A stretch of 64,000 nucleotides of DNA from Primulina eburnea. Taxonomy: Eukaryota; Streptophyta; Magnoliopsida; Lamiales; Gesneriaceae. The DNA lies in assembly GCF_022965805.1 (NCBI RefSeq), contig NC_133114.1, forward strand, positions 8,142,261 through 8,206,260, written 5' to 3'. Made by a program: the position numbers and the translations under genes. The notes under the pieces were generated by a model. It was not told the origin of the DNA. It worked only from the letters and a program-made list of their open reading frames with translations, and did no database searches. Of the stretch, positions 35,901-47,025 are shown one piece after another (position 1 is the stretch's first letter; every line of letters starts with the position of its first letter).

Positions 35901-37415
35901 TTCAACTTAACCACACCATCCACATCCACAATAGAAGCAAGAAACCCAACACAACCTCTACACAGTAATCTCTCAGCCTCAAGACAAGATATAAAAGGAA
36001 GGACCAGCGAAGTACCTGTGCTGGCGAGAATTCCTCCCTGGCCATCATCTGCAAAAGTCACCGTCTTAGCGACACAATCGATAACTGCACGGTAAGTCGA
36101 AAGCCAATCCATGCCAAGAATAACATCAAAGGCAACCATAGGGATAACAATCAAATCAGCGAAGACAACTCGCTCCTCAATATGAACAGGGCCCGCATAC
36201 ACAATCGATGTCGGGCACAACACGTCCCCCGAAGGCAAAACAACACTAAGCTGGAGGGGAAGAACAGAAGGAACTATACCCAAAGATCTCAAAAACAATT
36301 CAGACATAAAAGAATGAGTAGCACCAGTATCTATAAAAGTCGTAGCTACTCTGCCTGAAATCAAAATAGTACTAGAGATCACAGAAGAATCAAGATTAAT
36401 ACCTTCCTTAGTCATCGTAAAGATACGACCCTGCACCTTCCCTTGGCTAGCTCCTCGAGGACAATCTCTGGCAACGTGGCCTGCAGTGCCACAACGATAG
36501 CAAGAATGAGTGCCAAATCTGCACTCTCCTCGATGATGCTTGCCACACTTTGGACACAGTGGCTTCTCGGGATCAACTGGAACTGGCGGTGGTCTAGGAC
36601 TCGACTCCATCTTGCCCTTGCCCTTGAAAAGATCCTTGTCCCTCTGATTCGAGCCCTGGCCTCTCTGAACAACAGCTTGGTGCCTCTCCTGCCTCTCTCT
36701 GGTGATGTCCTTCTCATCCTGTTCGGCCAACAATGCCTTGGACACAATCTCCTTAAAAGTCACAGCCTTGGACATGTTGATATCCCGTCGAATCTCCGCT
36801 CTAAGGCCTCGAATGAAATGAGCGCCTTTATCTTTGTCATTGGAAGCAATGTAAGGAGCAAACAAGCAACCCTCCTCAAACTTGAGAATATACTCACCGA
36901 CATCCAAGCTCCCCTGTCGAAGCTCCAAGAACTCCGTAACCTTCCTCGCTCTAAGTGCATCGGGAAAATACTTGTCGTAGAACAAATCTGTAAACTCTGA
37001 CCACTTCAGTGTCGAGACATCAACTCCAACCTTGGTCGCATTCCACCATATGCGAGCAGCTTTAACCAACATGAAAACTGCACAACTGATCCTGTCTTTG
37101 TCCTCGTACTGGAGATGATCGAAGATAGCTTCAAGCGCCTTGACCCATTCAACGGCCACTAACGGATCAGTGCTACCTGCGAATTCTGGCGGATCCATTC
37201 TCTTGAAAGCAGAAAAGACGGCATCAGTGCCAACTGCCTGAGCTACTGGAACTCTACCTTGGCCTCTACCCTGTCCTGTTCCTTGCAATCGAAAGCAGCT
37301 GCTGAATCTGCTCACTATGAACTTTAGCCTGCTCCTTAAGCAACTTGCCGAACTCATCGACAACTCTAGAGGAAGAACTACCCTCACCCTCTACTGCTTT
37401 CCTCTTAGGTGGCAT
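32997..37415 (-). pseudogene. GYP5b gag-pol, broken copy
   Basis: This is the second tandem copy of the same gene, with start ATG at 37413-37415. A one-base gain near 37292 breaks the frame after the first 40 codons. The shared one-base loss recurs near 34741 ([10 protein letters not shown]). A Trp codon of the YWWPGMKK motif is a stop near 34176. A Glu-to-stop change at 33099-33101 (LRNK then stop) removes the last part of the chromodomain-like tail. RT FIDD, protease and zinc knuckle can be read. The longest surviving frame (34682-37387) begins out of frame and is not a natural start. Confidence 0.9.
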
Positions 37416-37535
37416 ACTCTACAATTGCTCACAAGACACCAATCAATAGATAACAATGAATAAATAGATGCAAAGAAAACATACCCGGACAGTTGAAAGT
37501 AGACGAAGTCATATGCATTGGTCCGAAGAACCGGT

Positions 37536-37547
37536 GCTCTGATACCA
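37536..37547 (-). other. GYP5b primer-binding site
   Basis: TGGTATCAGAGC on the minus strand, 5 bases inside the right LTR. Confidence 0.88.
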
Positions 37548-37552
37548 CTAAA

Positions 37553-39179
37553 TGTGACACCCTGACCCGCAACGATAAAAATACAGCGGAATTTAAAATT
37601 TTCTTTCAAATGGAAGGAATTTCAAAATACATTTCATAAAAATGTTTACAAAATAAATACATGATCATTCAAATGATATACAAAATACAAAACAATCATT
37701 TCTATGATCATGTCCCAAAATGATAACAAAATAATCTTCCTTCCAATCTTCGTATGCATATGACTCCCGGCCACAATCAATGTCCTGGTCCGTCACTCTT
37801 ATCTGCATCACATGAAAATAACTGAAATGAGTATAAAAACTCAGCAAGTGGAACTCTACATAGCAATGATACATAGTACACTCTGTAAAACATGACTTGA
37901 AATCATAAATACCATCAACTCTGGAACATGAATACTATAGCAATAACTGTAGCAATAACATAGCAATAGGATGGTATTCTCTTTTCTCTGGTTGGATTGA
38001 TAGCAATAGTATCTCTGACTGTGGTGCTCGTATCCCAAATCGATATAAACCGATAACTCTGAGGGATATAAGCCTATGGGCGTTGATCAACTAATTGCAT
38101 GCAATGCTCTGACTATGATTCAATCAATCCAATAAAACATTTGAATTCTCAATAGCATTTAGACAATCACTTTGGAAACTATATCTTTTCTCTTGTATTC
38201 CCTTTTCAATAAATGAGACATACAATGCCTCCAATAGATAATCAATGGAATCAATAAATAACAATGGATCAATTGAAGGGAATAACACTTTGAAACCTTT
38301 GAAATACAATACATATAACATCATGTGAGCAAAGGAATGAAATTCCACTTACGATACCAATAGAACACCTCCAAACTATACTCTTGGTACACCACCTACA
38401 ACAATAATCCATAAATAACACCAATATCAACTCTATATCCAAAAATACAAGTCAAATAATCCATTGAACCATCAAAAACATCAACCTATAGCATCTCAAT
38501 TCCAACACCATGATAGAACTCAACTAAAAACTTACCTTAGCTTCCTCTCACCACGTAGAAGCTCGATCTCAACTCGGAAATCCAACCAAATCCAAGAATC
38601 AAAGGTAGGAAATGAAATGAAATGAAGGAAACCCTTGTTTCTAGAGAGAAATCTCGAAAATGGAGGAAAGATAAGGTGAAAAGTGAAGTCAACTCAACCA
38701 AAAAGCAACTTAAAGCTTCGCCCATACCTCAATAATACAAGACCGCGGGTGCGCTGCCACAAGCACCGCGGGTGCGCTATGCTCTCGGCCACCAAAAATA
38801 AAATTCATGCACGATGACCGCGGGTGCGGTGCTGCAAATACCGCGGGTGCGGTCTCACCGCGGGTGCGGTCCTTGCACTGCCGCGGGTGCGGTGATGCCA
38901 CGGCCAAACTCCCAAAATCCAATAAATGAGACCGCGGGTGCAGTCCCTACAATGAGTGCGGGTGCGGTATCCTCTCGGCCAAGAAACAAACCAAAGCAAC
39001 TAAAATCGATCCGCAACGCTGAAACGACGCAACCAACAACATCTAATACAACAACCAAGCCACAAACAATAATACCAACTAAACTATAACCCATAACACA
39101 ACTCAAATCATCTAAATCATAAAACCCAATAAACATACAAAAACTTAAACCGTACCATACACCGGGCTCGGCTATTACA
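37553..39179 (-). repeat. GYP5 right LTR (1627 bp)
   Basis: The 5' LTR of unit 5b, with an intact TGTCACA end. The outer edge is followed by the target duplication caatt at 39180-39184. The module array is at 38741-38968. Confidence 0.92.
38741..38968. repeat. GC-rich fold-back module array in the GYP5 right LTR
   Basis: Same array as in the other two GYP5 LTRs, here with the least mutated modules. Confidence 0.86.
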
Positions 39180-40205
39180 CAATTGCAATATCACCTAACC
39201 TTGGGACTTCTTCTTCTTTGATTTCATTGATCACTGCCAGATAAATTTCTTCTCCTCCTCTTATGGCTTTCCAGGCTTGAGATGCAGATAACAGAGATTT
39301 TCTTTCTTTTGATTTCCCGTGGGTAAGACTTCCCTTTTTGTCGGAGTTTGAATTCTAATATCTTTCTTTTGACAGTCTACTATGGCATGGTTTTTGGCTA
39401 ACCAGTCCATTCCAAGGATGATGTCAAACTCAACCATATTGAATTGAATTAATTCCACTTCAAAAGTTTGATTGCTGATACAAATTTTTCAGTTTCGATA
39501 CACTTTGTGTTTCAATTGTTTTGATGGCAGGTGTTGCTACTCTTAACGGTTCACTAAGAATATCATGTTCAAGTTTAAGCTTCTTAGCAAATCTTCTAGA
39601 CACAAATGAATGCGTGGCACCACAATCAAACAAAGTATATGCAGGTATGCATGGAGTAGTATAGTACCTGCTATCACCTCGTTGGTTTTATCAGCTTCCT
39701 CTTGGGTGATTGCATACACCCTAGCATTGGTCTTGTTCTCATTTTGCTTTCTGGGTCCCGCCCCTTTTTCTTTGCTCTCCGGACATTCTTTAATTCGATG
39801 ACCTACTTGACCACACTTAAAACATGCACCTGACTTTCGATAACATTCCCCGTTATGATACTGTTTACAGGTGTCGCACCACTTCCCTTCCCTGATGCCA
39901 GTATTACCAGAACTTCTTTGGGAAGGCTCACCTGAATAATTTGGTTTCTTAAACTTGGGACCATTCTGAGTAGGTTGATTGACCATTGGTCTTTTGTCCT
40001 TGTTTTCTTCCTCGCACCGCTTGATATCTGTTTCTGCGCTCATTGCAGCGCCCATCAGATCCGAAAAATTGTTTGGCTTGAATACTGCCAATGCTGACTG
40101 AATTCGACTGTTGAGTCCCTTTTTGAAACGATGCATTTTTAACGTCTCATCCGACATGATCGTTGGGACATAGGTCCTAGATCGAAGCCTATTCTAGAAC
40201 TTTCT
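39180..40205 (-). pseudogene. GYP3 gag C-terminal half and protease (decayed)
   Basis: Reading leftward, the frame gives TIMSDETLKMHRFKKGLNSR, FKPNNFSDLMGAAMSAETD, a CDTCKQYHNGEC motif, the zinc knuckle CFKCGQVGHRIKEC and VYAITQEEADKTNEVIAGT. A frameshift follows, and the protease reads on in another frame as DCGATHSFVSRRF (about 39600) and then FDIILGMDWLAKNHA (about 39420). The N-terminal half of gag, with its usual Trp-rich block, is missing. Upstream sequence is taken up by coiled-coil ORFs instead. The piece ends where GYP5 was inserted. Confidence 0.82.
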
Positions 40206-40209
40206 CTCC

Positions 40210-40767
40210 CTACTCGTCTATTACTTCTCTGTCTCCTACTGCCTCGTTAATTTCTTCCTCCACATGGTTCTCTTCCAGTTTTTCTATGAGTTCTTCCATA
40301 TTGACCATCTCATTTTGTAGGTGCTCAATATAATTCTGCAGTTGCGTGTTGTGGTGATCAAGGTTGTTGACTTGACTCTGCAGTTCTTGAATTTTTGATT
40401 GGTTCACCTTTTCGTCAATTTCTTGCTCCTCGATTCGCTACTCCAGATGGCGTTGGGTCTTGAGAAGACTATCGTCCCGGATCTGAAGTGTGAACATCCT
40501 ATCTTGGGCTTTCTTCAGCTCTTTTTTGGTGATTTCGTGCTGGCACTCCGATTCTAGATGATAGGCAGCGTATCGTCGGACGTCTTCGCATAGTTTCTTT
40601 TCTTCCACTCTTGCTTCTCGAAGGTCTTCCATCATACATACGTTATTCCCATCCAACTAGTAGTTATCTCTCTCAAGATTATCATTTTTCTCTTTAAGTG
40701 TTTTAATTTCTGACTCCTTTTCCTGAAGTTGACATTGAAGTTTGTTTATAATGTTTTGGTGATCCAT
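40210..40767 (-). pseudogene. GYP3 extra ORF 2: coiled-coil protein with two in-frame stops
   Basis: From an ATG at 40767 one continuous frame of 186 codons runs to a stop at 40210. It is broken only by TAG codons at about 40657-40659 and 40435-40437. It reads MDHQNIINKLQCQLQEKESE, then VEEKKLCEDVRRYAAYHLES, then IQELQSQVNNLDHHNTQLQN, and ends in an acidic stretch (LEENHVEEEINEA). The Leu/Ile spacing and charged residues fit a long coiled coil. No similarity to Gag, Pol or Env motifs is visible. It lies between extra ORF 1 and the gag remnant on the same strand, so it would be read from the GYP3 LTR. Function unknown. Confidence 0.65.
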
Positions 40768-40931
40768 GTAGTGTTCGTATAAGGATAAAAAACATTTTTG
40801 TAAAAATACTCATCAAATTTTAAATATGCAATAAAGATAAGAGAAAGTTTCAAAATAATTTGGTACACATAATATTTTCTTAGTCACAAATTTTCTACAA
40901 TCCAAGTACTTTATTATAATTTGATGATAAT
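40768..40931. other. AT-rich spacer in the GYP3 leader
   Basis: Short AT-rich spacer between the two coiled-coil ORFs. No signal seen. Confidence 0.5.
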
Positions 40932-41436
40932 CTAATCGAACATCTCTCCGCCGCCGCTATCACTGGCACTGTCGCCTTCATCTACTTCCATCGGCGGTAC
41001 CTCTTCGTCCTCCATGTTCTCTATCACTGAATGCAGGTAGTTATTTTGGTCATGAAGCCTGTCCATCGTGCCGTGGATCTTTGAAATGTACCGATCCTGC
41101 CTGGCGATGTACTCCTCCTGGCGCTGTCGGGCCTGAGCAGCATGTCCTCGCTCTGCCTCCACTCTCTCCAATAAGTCCCTGTTAAGTGAAGCCAAGCGCG
41201 TGATGCGAGCGGAGTCAGTCGGTACCTGCAGCAACTGACTCTCAGCCATGTCCAAATGATGAGACAGTCATTGTACCTCGGTCTCAAGTAAGTATCTACT
41301 CTCAATAATCTCCTGTTTCTCCAACTTTTTCTCTGGCCAATTGTGCCTTCAGAGTCTCAATCTCCTTAGTCTGATTATCAATCGTAAGCGGACGCATGCG
41401 AAGGACAGCCTGAGCGCGAGTACGTGGAGCAGCCAT
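40932..41436 (-). pseudogene. GYP3 extra ORF 1: coiled-coil protein with acidic tail, frameshifted
   Basis: The start ATG at 41436 follows the primer site by about 290 bp. The protein begins MAAPRTRAQAVLRMRPLTID and continues TKEIETLKAQLAREK. A frame break occurs near 41260-41330, after which it reads ARITRLASLNRDLLERVEAE, then RQRQEEYIARQDRY and HDQNNYLHSVIENM, and ends in an acidic tail (EEVPPMEVDEGDSASDSGGG). The pattern is that of a coiled coil with a disordered end. It precedes gag in the same orientation. I do not recognise the family. It could be an accessory or captured gene, or a diverged Gag N-terminus. Confidence 0.65.
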
Positions 41437-41724
41437 TTCCTAGGATAAAATGGAAGTAAAGCATCAGAATCGTATGAAGGATAGAAAGGCACAAATAAAG
41501 GACACAATTAAAGTGGTCGTGGAAAAAATTTTGATTCTAAGATTTGCGAAACGATTGAAGGGATAGATTTTTGAAATCTGTTCGAAATTTAGGAAACATA
41601 ATGGAAGTTGAATTTCAAGAACAGATGAATGTTGGACTCAAATTGGGATGCACTAGGCTTTTGCCAAAATTTGACTTTGTCAAATTTTGTCTGTCAAAAT
41701 CCCAGCGGGATTATGAACCTTGTA
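41437..41724 (-). other. GYP3 leader
   Basis: Untranslated leader between primer site and extra ORF 1. No further signal seen. Confidence 0.55.
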
Positions 41725-41736
41725 GCTCTGATACCA
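41725..41736 (-). other. GYP3 primer-binding site (tRNA-Met type)
   Basis: TGGTATCAGAGC on the minus strand, 6 bases from the LTR at 41743. Confidence 0.87.
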
Positions 41737-41742
41737 CTTAAA

Positions 41743-43543
41743 TGTCACGCCCCGATTCCGAAGCATCGGTGACATCCGACATTGTTTAACAATTATATTG
41801 AAAACAATAAAGCCTCGTATCAAATCAAACCAGTCTTTTTCATAAATAGAGTATTGTCTTAAAATGACAATGAAATAAAATACATCAGAGTTGCGAAATG
41901 CGGAAAACTGAAACAAAATGGATAAATTGATTCTTGCTCTTGGCCATCGATCACCAACCCCAGAAAGCTTCATGCTCTTCCTCATTGATTTGTTCCTCAT
42001 TTTTATCTGAAATTGTAAGGGGGTGAGTGTTTTGGTAAACACTCAGCAAATGGGGGTCGATCGATTCCAAAGATACATATAGAACTTAGTTTTCTTAAAA
42101 CGTTCTTTTAACATATTTTCAAAACCTAATATTCTTAACTTATCAGGAAAGAAACAAATCGAATATATGACAGAATTCAGCAGATGATTCAGAACAATTC
42201 AAAAACCGATTACTCAATTCAGAACAGAACATATCAGAACAGACGGAACACTATTACTCATCTCATTTCCATGGTTAAATTGTCCCCAATATGTTAGTCC
42301 TCTAAGGGGTGAGGCCAGAACACGGTTTTGTACCCACCGATAGGGGCCAGAAAGAAATGGTTTTATACCCAGCATTGGGGGCCAAATAGAAATGGTTTTA
42401 TACCCACCATTGGGGGGCTAGACAGAATCACAATTCTCGTCCCATTTCAAATTCGAATCGTAACAGTGCAAACAAAATTCAAAAGTCACAGACAGAACTT
42501 TTCAGATATTCAGATTTCAGAGTTTCCATACTGACACAGCGGAATCAAGAAATTCGAAGCATGAAAGAGAACACATAATCGATCGAATTTTAAAATAAAA
42601 CATGCTGATTTTTCGAAAATAAGGACACACCCTCATGTATGTCATGTTATTGATATCAAGGTTTAAAAATACAAACGAAGTACATAACAAAAGCCCACTT
42701 ACTTGATTTTTATACAAAGCTCTTTCTTAAAATTTCGGCAGCACTTCTGCGCAATTCCAACAATTACTGTCTTCGGTCGAGGAGCACTTCGGCACAGGTT
42801 AGCAACTATGGACGTCACAAAATCTTCCCTTCCTTTCCTTGGGTTCGACCGAATGCTTTTGTGGTGGGGGAGGGAGGTCCGAAAATTTGGAGAGTGAGGG
42901 GAAAAGAGAGAGCCGAAATTTGAGAGCTTTTTGTGGTGTGTTTTCTCTCAACCAAGTGAGTAGTATTTATTGGCAAGACAAAGACCTTCCATCTACCCCC
43001 TTGGTCGACCACTTGGGCTCCAAGAAAGGTTTTAAATGTGATCTTCATGTTGGTCCAAAGTTTCATGCATAAAAATCCAAAATCTCATGCATTCTTCAAG
43101 TTCTAGATTAGTCATTATTATAATCCAAACTCCCATGCATATTAAGTTTGTCCTAACCCTTAACTTAATCCCTTAGCTCCTTTATTGATTATTTCTTTCA
43201 TACTTAATTTGTCCAAACCTTAGCTCAACTTATAGCTCTCTTTTTGGTCTTGTTAGGACAAGCTTGGTTGAGCTTCTTCGAGCTGAAGGATCGAGTCCTT
43301 GAGCTGGGGTTTTACTCCTCCCGTGACAACTCCTCGATGGATGTGGTTATTTGCAGCTCGGCTTCCGGTTGAGCTCATTCCCGAGCTTTGAAGTTACTTC
43401 CACGAGTTACTAGCTGAAAATCTAAGTTCATAATTAAGTTTATAATTAGAATGAAAGTATTTTGATCTTAGATCGAGATAAGTTTTAAGGTCGTATATTT
43501 CTTACCTTATTTACTTGGGATCGTAAAATCTCGGGTTCTCACA
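41743..43543 (-). repeat. GYP3 5' LTR (1801 bp)
   Basis: On the minus strand it runs from TGTGAGAACCCGAG to ATCGGGGCGTGACA. The inner edge is set by the primer site and the outer edge by resumption of GYP6 integrase at 43544. It contains a 35-bp tandem repeat (42313-42415). It has no GC-rich fold-back array of the type seen in the other gypsy LTRs. Its partner 3' LTR lies beyond the left end of the window. Confidence 0.87.
42313..42415. repeat. 35-bp tandem repeat in the GYP3 LTR, three units
   Basis: Units of the form GGCCAGAAAGAAATGGTTTT followed by ATACCCAGCATTGGG repeat three times. The first is the most diverged. Confidence 0.8.
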
Positions 43544-45939
43544 GCTCCAATTACTACCGAGGTCTAGTGTACATGCTCTCAACATGTCCTCGAGAGTTTG
43601 TATTGCCCTTTCAGTTTGTCCATCGGTTTGAGATTGATATGTCGTACTAAGAGCAACTTTAGTCCCCATATCTTGTTGAAAGTTCTTCCAAAAACGGGAT
43701 ACAAACCTCGAGTCTCTATATAATAGTATGCTAGCTGGATCTCCATGAAATTGTACAATATTATTCATATATAAGGTGGCACGTTTGTCCAGATTATAGT
43801 TCATGCGGATAGGTAAGAAGTGTGAAGATTTTGTGAATCTATCTACGATTACCCATATAACATCATGACTTTGTCTATACTTTGGTAAACCAACTACTAA
43901 ATCCATGGAAATATGTTCTCATTTCCATTCTGGGATTTCCAATTGTAGAAGAAGTCTAGGATAACTTTACCCATATTCTTCCGACTCAAACCTTTAGATA
44001 CCTTGTTTGCTTTGCCTAGATGGTAGCTTACCGTCAAGTCATAGTCCTTCAATAGTTCAATCCACTGTCTCTGCCTCATATTTAACTCCTTTTGTATGAA
44101 CAAATATTTGAGATTTTGATGATCAGTTAAAATCTCACACTTGGAGCCATAAAGATAATGTCTCTAAATTTTAAATGCGAACAATATTGCAACCAGTTCA
44201 AGTTCATGCATCAGATAGTTTTGCTCATATGAATTTAGTTGTCTTGAAGCATAGACAACTATTCTCCCATCTTGCATGACCATACATCCTAAACCTCCTT
44301 TTGACACATTTCTATAGATGGTGAAGTTTTTTCCTTCAGTTGGCAATATCAACACCCGAGTAGAGGAAATTTTCTTCTTCAAAGTTTCAAAGCTTTGCTC
44401 ACATTCTTCATTCCATTGAAATTTAGAGTTCTTTTGTATGAGTTTAGTAAAATTATGGCTATTTCAGAGAATCCTTCAACAATTTTTTTAATAGCCATTT
44501 AATCCCAAAAAGTTTTGAATTTCTGTCACAGTAATTGTTCTCGACGGGTCCATTATTGCTTTTACCTTCTTAGGATCCATAGATACTCCTGCTGCTGAAG
44601 GCCATTTTCAGAATATCTTCTGTCTTGACCTTCAGTTGGTGGTAGCCTAACATTAAATCGAACTTGGAAAAGACCGTAGCTCCTTTGAGTTTGTCAAATA
44701 GGTCATCTATCCTTGGAATTTGGTACTTGTTTTTGACATGATCTTATTCAGTTCCTTGTAATCAATCCACAATATCATTCTTCCATCCTTTTTACTTAAA
44801 ATAGAAAAAGAGCTCCCCACGGAGATACATTTGGTCGGATTTGCTTCTTATCCAACAATTCTTGGATTTGTTCCTTGAGTTCGTTCCATTCTGCTGGAGC
44901 CATTCGGTATGGTTCTTTTGAGATCGGTGCAAAATCAGATACCACATTAATCTTGAATTCCACTTCACGCCATGGATTGTACCAGGGAGTTCATCAATAA
45001 ACACATCTAGAAACCCTTGTACTACCGTAATCTCCTCTAATGCAAGCGTAGTTTCTTCTTTTGCCTCACTTATCACATCTATGTAAACTTCTTCTCCATT
45101 TTCATGGCTTTCCGAGTTTGGGAAGAAAATAGTCGAGATTACTGTTTCTTGACTTCGCCATAGTAAATGACTTCTTCTTGATTTGAAGCCGGTATTTTGA
45201 CTTTCTTCATGCGGAAATCTAATAATGTATGATTATTTGCTAGCCAATTCATTCCTAGAGTGACGTTGAACTCCACCATGTTTAATTGAATCAATTCATC
45301 ATTAAATATGTGCTCATTGATACAGGCTTTACAATCTCGGTGCACCATATATATTTCAATTGACTTATTAATGGGAGTTGCTACTCTAAAGGGTTCAATA
45401 AGTATCTCAGGTGTAAGCCCTAATTTCTTAGTGAACCACTTAGATATAAACAATTGAGTAACACCATAATAAAACAATACATAAGTTGACATTTCATTGA
45501 TTAGAATATCATATGACACAATACTGTTCGCATAATCTACCTATTCCTGAGTCATTGCAAACACACGAGCATTGGACTTATTCTACTTCAGCTTGTTGGG
45601 GGTAGTATCAGTGTTTGACCATATCCATTTCTTAAGCTCAGGACAATAAGCAATTTGATTCCCATTTCCCACAATTTAAGCATGCACTAGACCTCCTACG
45701 AAATTCCCCAGAATGATAGTTATTTCAGGTGGGACATGTCTTGACCTCTAGGTAGGTTGGGCTGGACAAAGTAACTTTGATTGACCCAATGGACTGATTT
45801 GGTCTTTTGAATGGTTGTTTCTCTTGATACAATTACCCAGTAAGAGGTCATTTATTCTTATTCTCGTCCTCCAGACACTTGATGTTTGTCTCGGCTCTTA
45901 TTATTTCACCCATCAGATCAACAAATTTCGTGGGTTGGT
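43544..45939 (-). pseudogene. GYP6 gag-pol, heavily decayed Ty3/gypsy
   Basis: Reading leftward, fragments appear in gypsy order. Gag has KFVDLMG and AETNIK near 45900. Protease (45139-45519) has its active site changed, YYGVTQ where GYP3 has DCGATH. RT N-terminus pieces lie at 44792-45076, RNase H at 44164-44382 (YRNVSKGGLGCMVMQDGR), and the hinge near 43990-44060. Integrase lies at 43544-43906, with VDRFTKSSHFLPIRMNYN and DGQTERAIQTLED. The integrase zinc domain is deleted: the hinge runs within about 30 codons into the core start. Much of RT is degraded. The proteins are closest to GYP3, so this is an older relative that GYP3 later interrupted. Confidence 0.82.
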
Positions 45940-47025
45940 AAAGGATCGTGTGCTAGAACCTTCGAAGATGCTTCAAACACTATATTCTCCAATGAGCTGC
46001 AATAGCTCGTGTTCTAAGAATGTTAACACCGATAAATTAAATCGAGTTTGGTTTAAAAATCAAGTGGAAGAAACTCGAAGCAATCCTTCGTGGAGAAACA
46101 TGTTATATTAGAAAACATTTTAACTTATGTAAATTGAATAACTGAAAAGCAAAGAATCGGTTATCGTATATGTCTGTTTAGTTATGGTGGAAACTGAACT
46201 GACATATGCTCTAACTGATCAATTCAATTTGAAAACAACAGTTAATCAGATAAGTACACAAGATATGTTTATGGATGTTAAGAGACTTCAACTGCTCCTA
46301 CGTCACCTCTTCTACCACCTCGGGTAGGATCCACTAGAAAAATTTGATTTATACAACTACTTGTACAAACCCACTCAGCTTAAGACTTACACTACTGTCT
46401 CAACTGAACTCCTAGCCTAGACTGAAGGCAGCACCTTTCAGCCAACACTTGTTTAACGTCTGTGTGTCAAAGAGTACATACACAAGTTTAACATCTTTGT
46501 GCAAGACTATATTTTGGGAGTGAGTGAGTGTGTGTGTAGGAACTGAACAAGGAATACACCAGAAAGGTGTTCCCACACACTGAGGGAAAAGAGCTTTTAA
46601 ACTAAGCTGATAACAAGATGAAGTGTTGCCTCTGGGCTGATTGCTTCGTGTAAGCTGATATGCAACATGCGTGCCCCTTTTCTCTGTATCTTCACACACT
46701 TGCATATTATTGGTCTTCACTGATCTTTTATTTATAGGTGAGGAACTGATCGTACAGTGAGACTCAATAATTGTATCCGTTGCAACTTGAATCCGTTCCT
46801 AGGACTTTGTGTCTCGAATTTTCCGACAAGTCTCCAGGAATATCTCAGATTTAATCTTTGTTGCAACGTCCATTAATTGTACTATTGATAGTACATATAT
46901 TTTACCCAGTGCGCACTGTTGGATTCCATTGAATAAGCTTGTCGTGTTCTCCATACTGCTTGATTCCTGACTGATGGTTTGAATTGTTCTGGTGAAATCA
47001 GTTGGCTCGTCAGCTTAACTAGTTA
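45940..47025. repeat. R1: unassigned repeat-like segment
   Basis: GYP6 gag homology ends at about 45939 and the GYP7 LTR starts at 47026. The 1.1 kb between has no convincing coding frame. It contains AGGATCGTGTGCTAGAACC, a short GTGAGTGAGTGTGTGTGT run (about 46520-46537) and a possible LTR-like TGTTGGATTCC at 46917. The sequence has the feel of an LTR or leader of another element, but I cannot fix its ends or family. Confidence 0.4.

Larger units (their letters stand above)
25107..39179 (-). mobile_element. GYP5: tandem double element, LTR-internal-LTR-internal-LTR (14,073 bp)
   Basis: Three 1627-1628-bp LTRs alternate with two 4.6-kb interiors, all on the minus strand. The whole block has one 5-bp duplication, caatt, at 25102-25106 and 39180-39184. 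The middle LTR is bordered by polypurine tract and primer site, not by a duplication. This is the signature of unequal recombination between LTRs after one insertion. The family is a close relative of GYP4. It interrupts GYP3 between protease and RT. Both pol copies are broken. Confidence 0.93.

Noticed and set aside
38814..39089. Plus- and minus-strand frames through the GC-rich arrays (AGAVPTMSAGAV and RTRGSARTAPAV types), also at 3467, 16697, 22906, 26368 and 32591
   Set aside because: They exist only because the GC-rich repeat lacks stops. They recur in every LTR copy and have no start context.
46412..46720. A 102-aa minus-strand frame in R1
   Set aside because: No recognisable motif, no start context, and low-complexity composition around a GT-rich run.
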